A stretch of DNA of 64,000 nt, taken from CALKZN01 sp050633785. Its GTDB lineage: Bacteria; Pseudomonadota; Gammaproteobacteria; Arenicellales; Arenicellaceae. The stretch is taken from contig JBOEHE010000021.1 of NCBI GenBank assembly GCA_050633785.1, forward strand, positions 114,561 to 178,560, written 5' to 3'. Below the pieces are notes generated by a model, which was not told the DNA's origin, did no database searches, and saw only the letters and a program-made list of their open reading frames with translations. Positions 9,290-17,149 of this stretch are shown one piece after another. The first letter of the stretch is position 1. Each line of letters begins with the position of its first letter. Made by a program: the position numbers and the translations under genes.

Positions 9290-10119
9290 CAGCGTAATTT
9301 TTTTTTCGACATTGCAGTTTGATCTGAATCAGGTAATAGTTCACTTGCCATCCCTGCAAGAACTTCTGCTGTGTGTAATACCTTGATTTGTTTATGCCCC
9401 ATTCGATTCAACTTACCCGCTATATTCATCAAACAACCGATATCTCCTCCTAATAACAGTTCAGCATTTGTAGCCAGAATATGCTCAACCTTTTCACCAA
9501 CTATGGCATTAGAAATATCAGGGTATTTCACGCAGAAGGTACCACCAAAACCACAACACTCGGTACTGCGAGCTAGCGGTTGATGCTTCAAACCTTCAAT
9601 TTTGGACAAGAGTTCCCGCGGCTGTTTATAAACATTCAGTTCTCTGAGGCCGGAACAACTGTCGTGGTAAGTAAAACTGCCCTGCAACTGAATTTCCTCA
9701 GGCTCATAATGACAATAATCAACCAAAAAGGACAACAACTCATGTGTTTTATGAGCCAGAGCATTTGCCTTTTCAAGCCATTCAGGCTGATCAGCGAACA
9801 CTTCTATGAAATGCCGCTTGATCATTGCGGCACAGGAACCAGATGGAACAACAACATAATCGAATGATGAAAAACTCTCGATTACTTGCTGTGCAATACG
9901 CGCCGTCCCCTGATCATCTCCAGAATTGAATGCAGGCTGACCACAGCACGTTTGGCTTTTAGGAACGACAACCTCACACCCAGCTTTTTCCAACAAGTTT
10001 AATGAAGCAAAGCCAACAGACGGCCGTACAGTATCTATCAAACACGTTACGAACAAACCGACTGTCCCCATCTGGGGCTTTATCTTTTGTTGGGTTGATG
10101 TTTCAGTGACTGTAGTCAT
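9289..10119 (-). CDS. lutA: LutA, CCG-domain lactate utilization protein
   Basis: 276 residues with two cysteine-rich CCG domains, the signature of LutA/YkgE and of heterodisulfide-reductase-like subunits: SQTCCGQPAFNSGD near residue 56 and STECCGFGGTFCVKY near 186, each with upstream partner cysteines (FVTCLID, YHDSCSGLRE). These ligate an iron-sulfur cluster; the protein works with LutB and LutC to oxidise L-lactate. The first about 17 residues are a non-conserved extension before VGLFVTCLID; the ATG at 10119 is kept for lack of a better-supported site. It is first in lutABC, with a GntR/FadR-type palindrome 45 bases upstream. No lactate permease or regulator gene is nearby. Confidence 0.93.
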   Translation of the reverse strand: MTTVTETSTQQKIKPQMGTVGLFVTCLIDTVRPSVGFASLNLLEKAGCEVVVPKSQTCCGQPAFNSGDDQGTARIAQQVIESFSSFDYVVVPSGSCAAMIKRHFIEVFADQPEWLEKANALAHKTHELLSFLVDYCHYEPEEIQLQGSFTYHDSCSGLRELNVYKQPRELLSKIEGLKHQPLARSTECCGFGGTFCVKYPDISNAIVGEKVEHILATNAELLLGGDIGCLMNIAGKLNRMGHKQIKVLHTAEVLAGMASELLPDSDQTAMSKKKLR

Positions 10120-10163
10120 TCTTTAGGCTCCACTGTCAATAGCAGATCAAACAGTTTAGGTAA

Positions 10164-10178
10164 ATTGGTAATACCAAT
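10164..10178. promoter_or_regulatory. GntR/FadR-family (LldR/PdhR-type) operator upstream of lutA
   Basis: ATTGGT-AAT-ACCAAT is an inverted repeat with 6-bp arms and a 3-base centre. It matches the TTGGTnnnACCAA pattern known for LldR and PdhR, FadR-subfamily regulators of lactate and pyruvate metabolism. Its position 45 bp before the lutABC start fits repression lifted by lactate or pyruvate. The regulator is not in this window. Confidence 0.7.
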
Positions 10179-10240
10179 ATTGTAGATCAACCACTAAAAA
10201 AGTAAAGCAATGTTTTAGTCAATATTAACATCGACCAGTC

Positions 10241-10858
10241 TCAAGTGAATAAAACTTCCCCTCTACCTTGACGCACAACTTCAGGTGCATCGTGTTGCCA
10301 GTCAATCACGGTGGACGGTTCATAACCGCAATGCCCGCCATCAATCACCAAATCGACCTGGTGTTGCAAGCGTTCATAAATAGTATCTGGATCGCCCAAC
10401 GGCAAATCTTTGCCTGGAAGGATTAAAGTAGAACTGAGAATCGGTTCATCCAGAATATCAAGCAAACCTTGAACTATCTTGTTATCAGGGATACGTAAAC
10501 CAATTGTGCGCCTTCTCTGATGCATTATTCTGCGCGGCACTTTGCGCTTCGCAGGTAGAATAAAAGTATACGGCCCTGGCGTGTTAGCTTTGATAATACG
10601 ATATTGTTGATTATCTATTTTTGCATACTCACTGATATGCGATAGGTCACGCGCAACCAAGGTAAAATTATGTGTTTTTTCTACCTTACGAATATCCCGA
10701 ATACGATCGATTGCCGTTTTGTCTCCAAGATGACAGCCCAAGGCATAACAGGAGTCCGTCGGATAGGCAATCAAGCCTCCCTTATTAACAATATCGACAG
10801 CTTGTTGTAATAAACGTTTCTGCGGGTTCTGCGGATGTATATGAAAAAATTGAGCCAT
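10241..10858 (-). CDS. YciO-like protein, Sua5/YrdC/YciO family
   Basis: 205 residues with the Sua5/YrdC fold: GGLIAYPTDSCYALGCHLGD near residue 27 and the basic KxR region IRDIRKVEKTHNFTLV. The family includes TsaC/Sua5, which makes threonylcarbamoyl-AMP for tRNA t6A modification. This sequence, with RRRTIGLRIPDNKIV and SSTLILPGKDLPLGDP, is closer to the YciO branch, whose physiological role is less certain. It follows folK on the same strand after 51 bases and ends 121 bases before the lutA start. Confidence 0.85.
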   Translation of the reverse strand: MAQFFHIHPQNPQKRLLQQAVDIVNKGGLIAYPTDSCYALGCHLGDKTAIDRIRDIRKVEKTHNFTLVARDLSHISEYAKIDNQQYRIIKANTPGPYTFILPAKRKVPRRIMHQRRRTIGLRIPDNKIVQGLLDILDEPILSSTLILPGKDLPLGDPDTIYERLQHQVDLVIDGGHCGYEPSTVIDWQHDAPEVVRQGRGEVLFT

Positions 10859-10909
10859 CTTGAGGAACCATAAATAGGACGTTCAAAAAAGAAGTAAGCC
10901 TCAGCTATA

Positions 10910-11419
10910 TTATAACTTAGTAATAACCTGCTGCTGACCAATCTCACTGCCTTGCAGTGCTTCTAATGCTGCTTTAGCTGCCCCTACCCCAGGAATCACC
11001 ACACTAGGGTTAAGTTCCAATAAGGGTACTAAAACAAATTTCCTTTGCGTCATGCGCGGGTGAGGAACAATCAACTTTTCATGATTAACAACATAATTAC
11101 CATACATCAAAATGTCGCAATCGATAACCCGTGGGGCATTTTGATTATCTGGATCTTTTACTCGGCCTTGTTTTTTTTCAATTTTGCGTAAAAATTGATA
11201 TAAACTACCAATACTCATTGATGTGTCAAAGCGGATAACAGCATTAATAAAATCATCCTGCTCAGAGTAACCAACCGGTGAGGTCCGATAATAAGATGAT
11301 GACATCACCATAGAAAATTCATCATCATTTGCAATTGTTCTAATCGCACTGTCAATCTGGGTTTCTGGATCATTTAGGTTTGAACCCAAACCAATATATG
11401 CGAGAGTCATATTATTCAT
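10910..11419 (-). CDS. folK: 2-amino-4-hydroxy-6-hydroxymethyldihydropteridine pyrophosphokinase
   Basis: HPPK, 169 residues, transfers pyrophosphate from ATP to 6-hydroxymethyl-dihydropterin in folate synthesis. All hallmarks are present: AYIGLGSNLNDPETQI at the N-terminus, FINAVIRFDT, the metal-binding RVIDCDILMYG (DxD near residue 97) and VPHPRMTQRKFVLVPLLELNP. The start is MNNMTLAY; the second ATG (11410) is an alternative, and neither has a strong ribosome site. The gene lies downstream of pcnB with a 114-base gap, the usual gammaproteobacterial neighbourhood. Confidence 0.95.
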   Translation of the reverse strand: MNNMTLAYIGLGSNLNDPETQIDSAIRTIANDDEFSMVMSSSYYRTSPVGYSEQDDFINAVIRFDTSMSIGSLYQFLRKIEKKQGRVKDPDNQNAPRVIDCDILMYGNYVVNHEKLIVPHPRMTQRKFVLVPLLELNPSVVIPGVGAAKAALEALQGSEIGQQQVITKL

Positions 11420-11533
11420 AATACTTTCAAAACCTTTCTTCTTATTCTTATTCTTGTTTTATAACAAAATGTCATCCAGCTAACCTTGCTAACAGGATTA
11501 ATTCTATACCTATAGTATTTAGACTATATTACA

Positions 11534-13129
11534 TTAAATTGCTGGAACTTCCTTAGTTTGTTTTTGCCGACTGCGATAAGGGTTGGAACGAGAAGTTTTA
11601 CTCGTTTTACGGCGAGATTTCCTTGCCTGGTTTTGCTTGCCAGTCCCTCGTTCATTTTTCGCAGTATTCTTAGCAGCATTGTTCGCATTACCACCATTGC
11701 CCTTATTTTGTGACTGGCCCTGACCCTTTGCATTTTTGTTGCGTGAACGGTTATTGGGTTGACGTCTCTTATTTCGTCTGGCCATATGCCGACCGGTTCC
11801 CCGGCGATTATTGTTATTTGCCTGATTACCATTCCCATTAGCACTATTAGCATGATGAAAGGTGTTGAAATTCGGTTCATCATCCTCTTCATCATCAACC
11901 AGATTGGCAATCATTTCTTTTTTGCCAGCCTCATCAACCTCTTGAATTTCCGTCCACCACTGTGCGATATCTGCATCAACCTCATTGAGTTGAGAACGCA
12001 GCAGCATAAAATCATAGGCAGCCCGAAAACGGCGGTTATTCAGCAATGAAAATATACTCGCTGGCTGGCGTTTAACCATGCGAAATTGCAAAGTCCAGAT
12101 ATCAACAATGATGTCAGCCAAACGTTTTGGCAAAGCAACATACTGGCTTTGATCTCGCAAAGCATCCGTCATCGCCACCCGCCAGGCCTTTGCCATTGGC
12201 GTACCGCTGTCCATCAGGTTATTAGCATCCTCACGCACTGGATCCCATAACAAACAGGCAAATAGAAAGGCAGGAATGACTGGTTTTCCCGCCTGGATAC
12301 GAGCATCAGTATTGGCCAAAGCCCTTTCTGGCAAACCCAATTCACCCTCAACTAAATGCTGTGAAGTGAATGGGAACATTGTTTTAAACAAGCCAAACTC
12401 GCGTAGCATTTCAAACGATCTCACGGCTTGACCGCCATGAAATAGTTTCAACACTTCTTCAAACATGCGAGGTGCTGAGACATGCCCGAGTAAATTAGCA
12501 TGTTCTTCAATTAGCTCACGCGCACCATCTTCCATGGAAAAACCCAACTTTGCAGCAAAGCGTATCATACGCAGCATACGAACTGGATCTTCTGTGAAAC
12601 GCTGCTTGGCATCACCAATATTACGTAATATCTTAGCATCAATGTCAGCAACGCTGTCCATATAATCCAGAACCACTTCTTCAACAGGATCGTAATATAG
12701 TGCGTTTACGGTAAAATCACGACGAAAAGCATCCTCATCCTGAGTTCCGAATACATTATCTCTAATTAGCTGCCCTTCCTGCCCCTGACGCATTTCATGT
12801 TTCGATGGGTTTTGCTTTTCCATCGGATTACCACGAAATGTAGCAACCTCAATAATTTCACGATTATATCGGACATGAGCAATACGAAAGCGACGACCAA
12901 TAGTACGGCAGTCTCTAAAAATGGTTCCCACCTGCTCTGGAGCAGCACTAGTAGCAACATCAAAATCTTTAGGCACCAAGCCTAGAATAAGATCACGTAC
13001 ACAACCACCGACAAGATAAGCTTCAAAGCCCGCTTCTTTAAGACCTTCCACGACATGCAATGCTGCTGCACTGATGTTTATTTTGGAAATATTATAGTCC
13101 TTTGCGGACAATGTAATTGGTTTGTTCAA
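11534..13129 (-). CDS. pcnB: Poly(A) polymerase I
   Basis: 531 residues. It adds poly(A) tails to RNA 3' ends, marking them for decay. The nucleotidyltransferase head is clear: EAYLVGGCVRDLILGLVPKDFDVATSA near residue 37 contains the GG and DxD catalytic motifs, followed by RRFRIAHV, FRRDFTVNALYYD and the RFxEDPVRMLRMIRFAAKLGF RNA-binding neck. The C-terminal about 110 residues are low-complexity, rich in Asn, Lys, Arg and Gln, longer and more asparagine-rich than the usual basic PcnB tail; probably disordered and RNA-binding. Translation starts at a TTG (13129), with GAGAG upstream; the nearby ATG opens a frame that stops immediately. Confidence 0.95.
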   Translation of the reverse strand: MNKPITLSAKDYNISKINISAAALHVVEGLKEAGFEAYLVGGCVRDLILGLVPKDFDVATSAAPEQVGTIFRDCRTIGRRFRIAHVRYNREIIEVATFRGNPMEKQNPSKHEMRQGQEGQLIRDNVFGTQDEDAFRRDFTVNALYYDPVEEVVLDYMDSVADIDAKILRNIGDAKQRFTEDPVRMLRMIRFAAKLGFSMEDGARELIEEHANLLGHVSAPRMFEEVLKLFHGGQAVRSFEMLREFGLFKTMFPFTSQHLVEGELGLPERALANTDARIQAGKPVIPAFLFACLLWDPVREDANNLMDSGTPMAKAWRVAMTDALRDQSQYVALPKRLADIIVDIWTLQFRMVKRQPASIFSLLNNRRFRAAYDFMLLRSQLNEVDADIAQWWTEIQEVDEAGKKEMIANLVDDEEDDEPNFNTFHHANSANGNGNQANNNNRRGTGRHMARRNKRRQPNNRSRNKNAKGQGQSQNKGNGGNANNAAKNTAKNERGTGKQNQARKSRRKTSKTSRSNPYRSRQKQTKEVPAI

Positions 13130-13803
13130 GATAACATCTCTCTGTATTAGGCTTCTATAGCCACTTAACTCTTTACTCTTCTAATTGACAAATAAAAATC
13201 ACACAATATTGTGATTGACATTATAGTAAGCAATAAAATAATTGAATTTATTAAGCGAGCCAAAACCCGTATTCACCAGTCTTTTAATCAAAAAGCGCTT
13301 CGTTTGGATATCAGATTAAACATTTACAAAATACCCATTTTTATTGTTATTGCCGTTCCAGTTTTATTATTTAAACAATGTATTCCTAGCTGAAAACTAC
13401 TGTGACATTCATGCGTCAATTTCTTAAAGACGATTAATATCCAAATGAGGCCAAAGGTGTCAAGCCAAGGCACCAAAATCATCAGTTCACAAGCATAAAA
13501 TCATACTCACAAGTTCAAGCTAATGATAGATAACGGATATAACCCAAGACAACATCACTGATGTCTTATAATGTTTCTTTTTGATTTAAGAAAGTAGCTG
13601 AATCAGTGTTCTTCATTCAGTTTTTACTCACTATAAACAATCGGGTCTTTTAACTTCCGTTAGACTATTGTCCTAAAACCTAAATTCAGCAATTAACTGC
13701 TCATTAGGTTTTCTATATTCTTAATGTAATTGTGCACAATTATTTTCAATAATGCCAGTTTTTCTATCAACAACACCAAGAAAAACCTCTTATACCAAGT
13801 ATA
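13130..13803. other. 674-bp intergenic region between xerD and pcnB
   Basis: AT-rich DNA with no convincing gene. A perfect 12-bp palindrome CACAATATTGTG lies at 13202-13213, about 73 bp upstream of the pcnB start, and could be an operator. A 60-codon plus-strand ORF at 13211-13393 ends in one hydrophobic stretch (IPIFIVIAVPVLLF) but has no good ribosome site, so I do not call it. The rest shows no tRNA, repeat or terminator I can support. Confidence 0.4.
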
Positions 13804-14718
13804 TCACCCTCTAGGGTGATGCTGAGCATGCATCGCCTGCAATCTTTCTTTAGCGATATGCGTATATATCTGAGTTGTTGATAAGTCAGCATGGCCTAAT
13901 AACATTTGTATAGAACGTAAATCAGCACCATGATTCAGTAAATGCGTCGCGAAAGCATGTCGTAAAGTATGTGGTGATAACGCCTGTTCAATACCCGCTG
14001 TCTGCGCATGCTTTTTAATCAAATACCAGAAGGCCTGCCTTGTCATAGGCGCCCCTCTACTGGTTACAAAAACAGCATCGCTCACTTTCTGTTTTAACAG
14101 TTCAGCCCGTCCTTGCTGTAAATAGCCTTCTATGCAGGTGCTTGCTTGTTGACCAATGGGTACCAAGCGTTCTTTATCGCCTTTACCCACAATACGCACC
14201 ACTCCAACCTGCAAATTCATTTCCATAATTTTCAATTGCACCAACTCTGAAACACGTAGACCCGTGGCATACAGAGTCTCCAACATAGCTCTGTCACGCA
14301 ACCCAATCGCTTTATTTCTATCCGGCGCTGCCAGCAGACGTTCAACATCATCCTCACTCAACGATTTCGGTAAGGGCCGACCAAGCTTTGGCGACATCAC
14401 ATCCGCACAGGGATCATGGGATAAGCGGCCTTCTCGAATCTGATAGCGATAGAAGCGACGCAAGGTTGATAAAACACGTGCACTGGAAGAACCTTTTACA
14501 CCAGTAGCCAGACAGTGCCCCAGATATTTCTGTATTTCAACTGGAGAAACCTCCAACAAACTCTGCCCAGATATAAAGCGAGAAAACTGCAACAAATCTG
14601 ACTGATAAGCTAATAAAGTGTTTTTAGACAAACCCGACTCCAACCACATGGCATCGGCAAAAGTCTCAATCGCATGAGCATTTTTTTCGCTCAAATCCTT
14701 GTCTACGGGTACTTGCAT
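13804..14718 (-). CDS. xerD: Site-specific tyrosine recombinase XerD
   Basis: 304 residues. With XerC it resolves chromosome dimers at dif under FtsK control. The N-terminal SAM-like core-binding domain covers residues 15-105 and the catalytic domain the rest. All tyrosine-recombinase residues are in place: Arg155 (ATGLRVSEL), Lys179 (GKGDKERLVP), His250 and Arg253 (SPHTLRHAF), His276 (LLGHADLSTT) and the nucleophile Tyr285 (TQIYTH). The end RLQAMHAQHHPRG is typical of XerD rather than XerC. It stands alone, separated from rplS by a terminator. Confidence 0.93.
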   Translation of the reverse strand: MQVPVDKDLSEKNAHAIETFADAMWLESGLSKNTLLAYQSDLLQFSRFISGQSLLEVSPVEIQKYLGHCLATGVKGSSSARVLSTLRRFYRYQIREGRLSHDPCADVMSPKLGRPLPKSLSEDDVERLLAAPDRNKAIGLRDRAMLETLYATGLRVSELVQLKIMEMNLQVGVVRIVGKGDKERLVPIGQQASTCIEGYLQQGRAELLKQKVSDAVFVTSRGAPMTRQAFWYLIKKHAQTAGIEQALSPHTLRHAFATHLLNHGADLRSIQMLLGHADLSTTQIYTHIAKERLQAMHAQHHPRG

Positions 14719-14825
14719 AAGGTCAGTTTACCACAGAGGTGCGATTGCTCTAAACATCAACAGGCCCTAACTACAAACCTGGATATGGCTATTGAGTATG
14801 GTTCTAAATGATGGCATCAAATACA

Positions 14826-14853
14826 AAAAAGCCCGGACTATGCCGGGCTTTTT
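14826..14853 (-). terminator. Rho-independent terminator after rplS
   Basis: AAAAAGCCCGG, a 6-base loop, then CCGGGCTTTTT: 11 paired bases with a GC-rich core and a T run on either strand. It lies 60 bp beyond the rplS stop and closes the rpsP-rimM-trmD-rplS operon. Confidence 0.92.
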
Positions 14854-14912
14854 GTCAATCTTTATGAATTTATCTGACGAGTCAGACAAATTCAGAACAG
14901 AAAAATAAACGC

Positions 14913-15260
14913 TTAGTTCAGTTTTTCTTTGATACGTGCGGAACGGCCTGTACGCTCACGCAAGTAATATAATTTGGCACGACGTACTGCACCGCGACGT
15001 TTTACAGCAATCGAGTCAATGATTGGGCTATGTGTTTGAAAAACACGTTCAACACCTTCACCATAGGAAATTTTTCGCACAGTGAATGCTGAGTGTAAAC
15101 CACGATTACGCTTCGCGATAACCACGCCTTCAAAGGCCTGAATTCGCTCACGGTTTCCCTCTTTTACTTTTACGCTTACCACAACAGTATCGCCAGGACC
15201 GAATGCTGGAACATCCGTCTTCAACTGCTCGTTGTTCAATTCATTGATAATGTTACTCAT
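14913..15260 (-). CDS. rplS: 50S ribosomal protein L19
   Basis: 115 residues, the normal L19 length, found at the 30S-50S interface. Conserved blocks include FGPGDTVVVSVKVKEGNRERIQ, FEGVVIAKRNRGL, FTVRKISYGEGVERVF, HSPIIDSI and RRGAVRRAKLYYLRERTG. The frame is open 14 codons further upstream, but the true start is the ATG at 15260 (MSNIINELNN), which has a GGGAG ribosome site and fits the family. It overlaps trmD by 8 bases, so it is translationally coupled. It is the last gene of its operon. Confidence 0.97.
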   Translation of the reverse strand: MSNIINELNNEQLKTDVPAFGPGDTVVVSVKVKEGNRERIQAFEGVVIAKRNRGLHSAFTVRKISYGEGVERVFQTHSPIIDSIAVKRRGAVRRAKLYYLRERTGRSARIKEKLN

Positions 15261-16023
15261 CTTGCTTCTCCCGGCCATGCTGCCGCTCTCGCTTAAATTC
15301 ATCTAAAAGTGCTGTTTGTTCCGAAGTCAGACTTTTGTTATCTAACAAGTCTGGCCTGTTCAACCATGTGATACCCAACGCCTGTTGTTGTCGCCAACGT
15401 TTTATAAGCGCGTGATTACCACTTAACAGCACAGCAGGCACAGTATTACCTGCAAAATTCTCAGGACGCGTATAATGCCCGTAATCGAGCAAACCTTCAA
15501 CAAAAGAATCCTCTAAAAACGAATCTTTATTGCCTAAGCACCCTGGAATATGCCTGACAACAGCATCGATCATCGCCATTGCTGCTATTTCGCCTCCAGA
15601 AAGGACAAAATCACCCAGAGACCACAATTCATCGACGTGATGATCTATTACTCTCTGGTCTATCCCCTCATAACGTCCACAGAGAAAGATATAATCCACA
15701 CCATTAACTAGATCTTCTGACATCTGTTTTGCACAAGACTGATTAAAGACCTGCCCAGCTGGGCTCATATAGATTACTCTCGCACCAGGACTTTGCTGCT
15801 TGGCAGCAGCGATTGCAGCGACCAGTGGCTCGGCCATGAACACCATACCCGGCCCTCCTCCATAGGATCGGTCATCCACAGTTCGATGCACATCTTTGGT
15901 AAAGTCACGCGGATTCCAAATACTGAACTGCTTATTATCGTTCTTTAATAAGCGAGCCACCACTCCCTCTTCAGTCAATGCCTTGAACATATCCGGAAAA
16001 ATAGTGATCACATGAAGATGCAT
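15253..16023 (-). CDS. trmD: tRNA (guanine37-N1)-methyltransferase
   Basis: 256 residues. It methylates G37 of tRNAs to prevent +1 frameshifting. This is the SPOUT trefoil-knot enzyme: HVITIFPDMF at the N-terminus, DDRSYGGGPGMVF, the SAM-binding knot around LCGRYEGIDQRV and LGDFVLSGGEIAAMAMIDAV, then HYTRPENFAG and the VLLSGNHALIKRWR helix. It is the third gene of rpsP-rimM-trmD-rplS, 6 bases after rimM and overlapping rplS. Confidence 0.97.
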   Translation of the reverse strand: MHLHVITIFPDMFKALTEEGVVARLLKNDNKQFSIWNPRDFTKDVHRTVDDRSYGGGPGMVFMAEPLVAAIAAAKQQSPGARVIYMSPAGQVFNQSCAKQMSEDLVNGVDYIFLCGRYEGIDQRVIDHHVDELWSLGDFVLSGGEIAAMAMIDAVVRHIPGCLGNKDSFLEDSFVEGLLDYGHYTRPENFAGNTVPAVLLSGNHALIKRWRQQQALGITWLNRPDLLDNKSLTSEQTALLDEFKRERQHGREKQDE

Positions 16024-16029
16024 GGAAAG

Positions 16030-16614
16030 TTACTCAGCTACCAGGTAGTCTTTATCCCAATCAACCGTTAGACTCTTGCTTTGGATATCAATCTCAGCAA
16101 CGACAGAATCAATATAAGGAATTAAACGCTCTACGACAGCACCGTCTTGCGTCTGCTTTACAACGAATACATCATTCGCTCCCGTCTCCAACATAGAGTC
16201 AACAACGCCAAGTTCATGCCCATCAACCGTTACAACATTCAAGCCTATTAATTGAAACCAGTAAAACTCGTTTTCAGGCAATGGTGCTAATTGCGATGCG
16301 TCAATAAAGATTTTCTGCCCAATTAACGTTTGGGCCACATTACGATCATCAATTCCAGCCAGTTTAGCAACCACACTCTGACCCTGCAGACGGCATTGCT
16401 CTACTGTATGTACTTTATCTGAGGCAATGCTTACAGCACTACGACTTCGCGATTCCTTGCCTGAAGACTTTGAACCATTAGTCAGCAACCAGTTGGAATA
16501 CTGACCAACATCTTGACGATTACGAGTATAGGAATGAACCTTCACCCAACCCTTTATCCCCCAGACGCCAACAATTTTGCCTAATTCAATTTTGTCGTTA
16601 TCTGAGTTTTTCAT
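16030..16614 (-). CDS. rimM: 16S rRNA processing/maturation factor RimM
   Basis: About 194 residues. RimM binds the 30S head and S19 during subunit maturation. The N-terminal RimM barrel is shown by LGKIVGVWGIKGWVKVHSYT; the C-terminal PRC-barrel by EFYWFQLIGLNVVTVDGHELGVV and PYIDSVV. A serine-rich insertion (GSKSSGKESRSRS) enlarges the first barrel compared with E. coli. Candidate starts are GTG 16623, ATG 16617 and ATG 16614; I use 16614 because the TGGAA ribosome-like site lies too close to the others. A 10-bp hairpin sits between rpsP and this gene. Confidence 0.93.
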   Translation of the reverse strand: MKNSDNDKIELGKIVGVWGIKGWVKVHSYTRNRQDVGQYSNWLLTNGSKSSGKESRSRSAVSIASDKVHTVEQCRLQGQSVVAKLAGIDDRNVAQTLIGQKIFIDASQLAPLPENEFYWFQLIGLNVVTVDGHELGVVDSMLETGANDVFVVKQTQDGAVVERLIPYIDSVVAEIDIQSKSLTVDWDKDYLVAE

Positions 16615-16644
16615 CATTTCCACGCGTTTGATGAGTGCTTGTTT

Positions 16645-16672
16645 GATCAGGTGTTGATGACGACACCTGATC
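16645..16672 (-). promoter_or_regulatory. Intercistronic hairpin between rpsP and rimM
   Basis: GATCAGGTGT and ACACCTGATC form a perfect 10-bp stem with an 8-base loop in the 75-base gap. No T run follows, so it is more likely an mRNA stability or translation-control element than a terminator. In E. coli this operon is known to make much more S16 and L19 than RimM and TrmD by post-transcriptional means, which fits. Confidence 0.55.
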
Positions 16673-16689
16673 GTTCATCCTAACGCCTT

Positions 16690-16980
16690 TTATTCAGCAG
16701 CTGCCTCTGCAGTTGCTGTTTCTTCTGTAGTCGAAGCCTGTGCTGCCGCTTCTTTCAAAAGCTTGGCAACACGATCAGATGGCTGAGCGCCTTTGCTGAT
16801 CCAGTATTCAACACGCTCACGATCAACACGCAAACGCTCTTCACCGCCCGTAGCACGAGGATTGAAGAAACCAACTCTTTCAATGAAACGACCACGTGGT
16901 GAATAGCGCTGATCTGCTACTGTAATCCCGTAAAATGGACGACGCTTGGCGCCACCACGTGCTAATCGAATTTTAACCAT
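16690..16980 (-). CDS. rpsP: 30S ribosomal protein S16
   Basis: 96 residues beginning MVKIRLARGGAKRRPFYGITVADQR, the standard S16 opening; the block RYSPRGRFIERVGFFNP and the segment ERVEYWISKGAQPSDRVAKLLKEA follow. The last 15 residues are an Ala/Thr/Glu-rich tail (TTEETATAEAAAE), longer than in E. coli S16 (82 residues). The frame is open 12 codons upstream, but ATG 16980 matches the family start. It is first in its operon. Confidence 0.97.
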   Translation of the reverse strand: MVKIRLARGGAKRRPFYGITVADQRYSPRGRFIERVGFFNPRATGGEERLRVDRERVEYWISKGAQPSDRVAKLLKEAAAQASTTEETATAEAAAE

Positions 16981-17149
16981 AGGTCTATATACCGTTCTAT
17001 TTAATACGAAAATCAATCGTTACCAGCAGTTTATTCCACCGGTCCAATAATGGAGCGCGATTTTAGCCTCAAAACTACGCAAAAGAAAGCCTTTTATGCG
17101 ATTTTAATGCCATGCCCTACAGATAAACAGTAAGGCATGCAGCCTTGAC

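Noticed and set aside
11524..11910. 128-codon ORF in another frame of the pcnB tail
   Set aside because: Methionine-rich shadow of the low-complexity Asn/Arg tail.
13211..13393. 60-codon plus-strand ORF with one hydrophobic stretch
   Set aside because: No ribosome site, in an AT-rich gap where such ORFs arise by chance.
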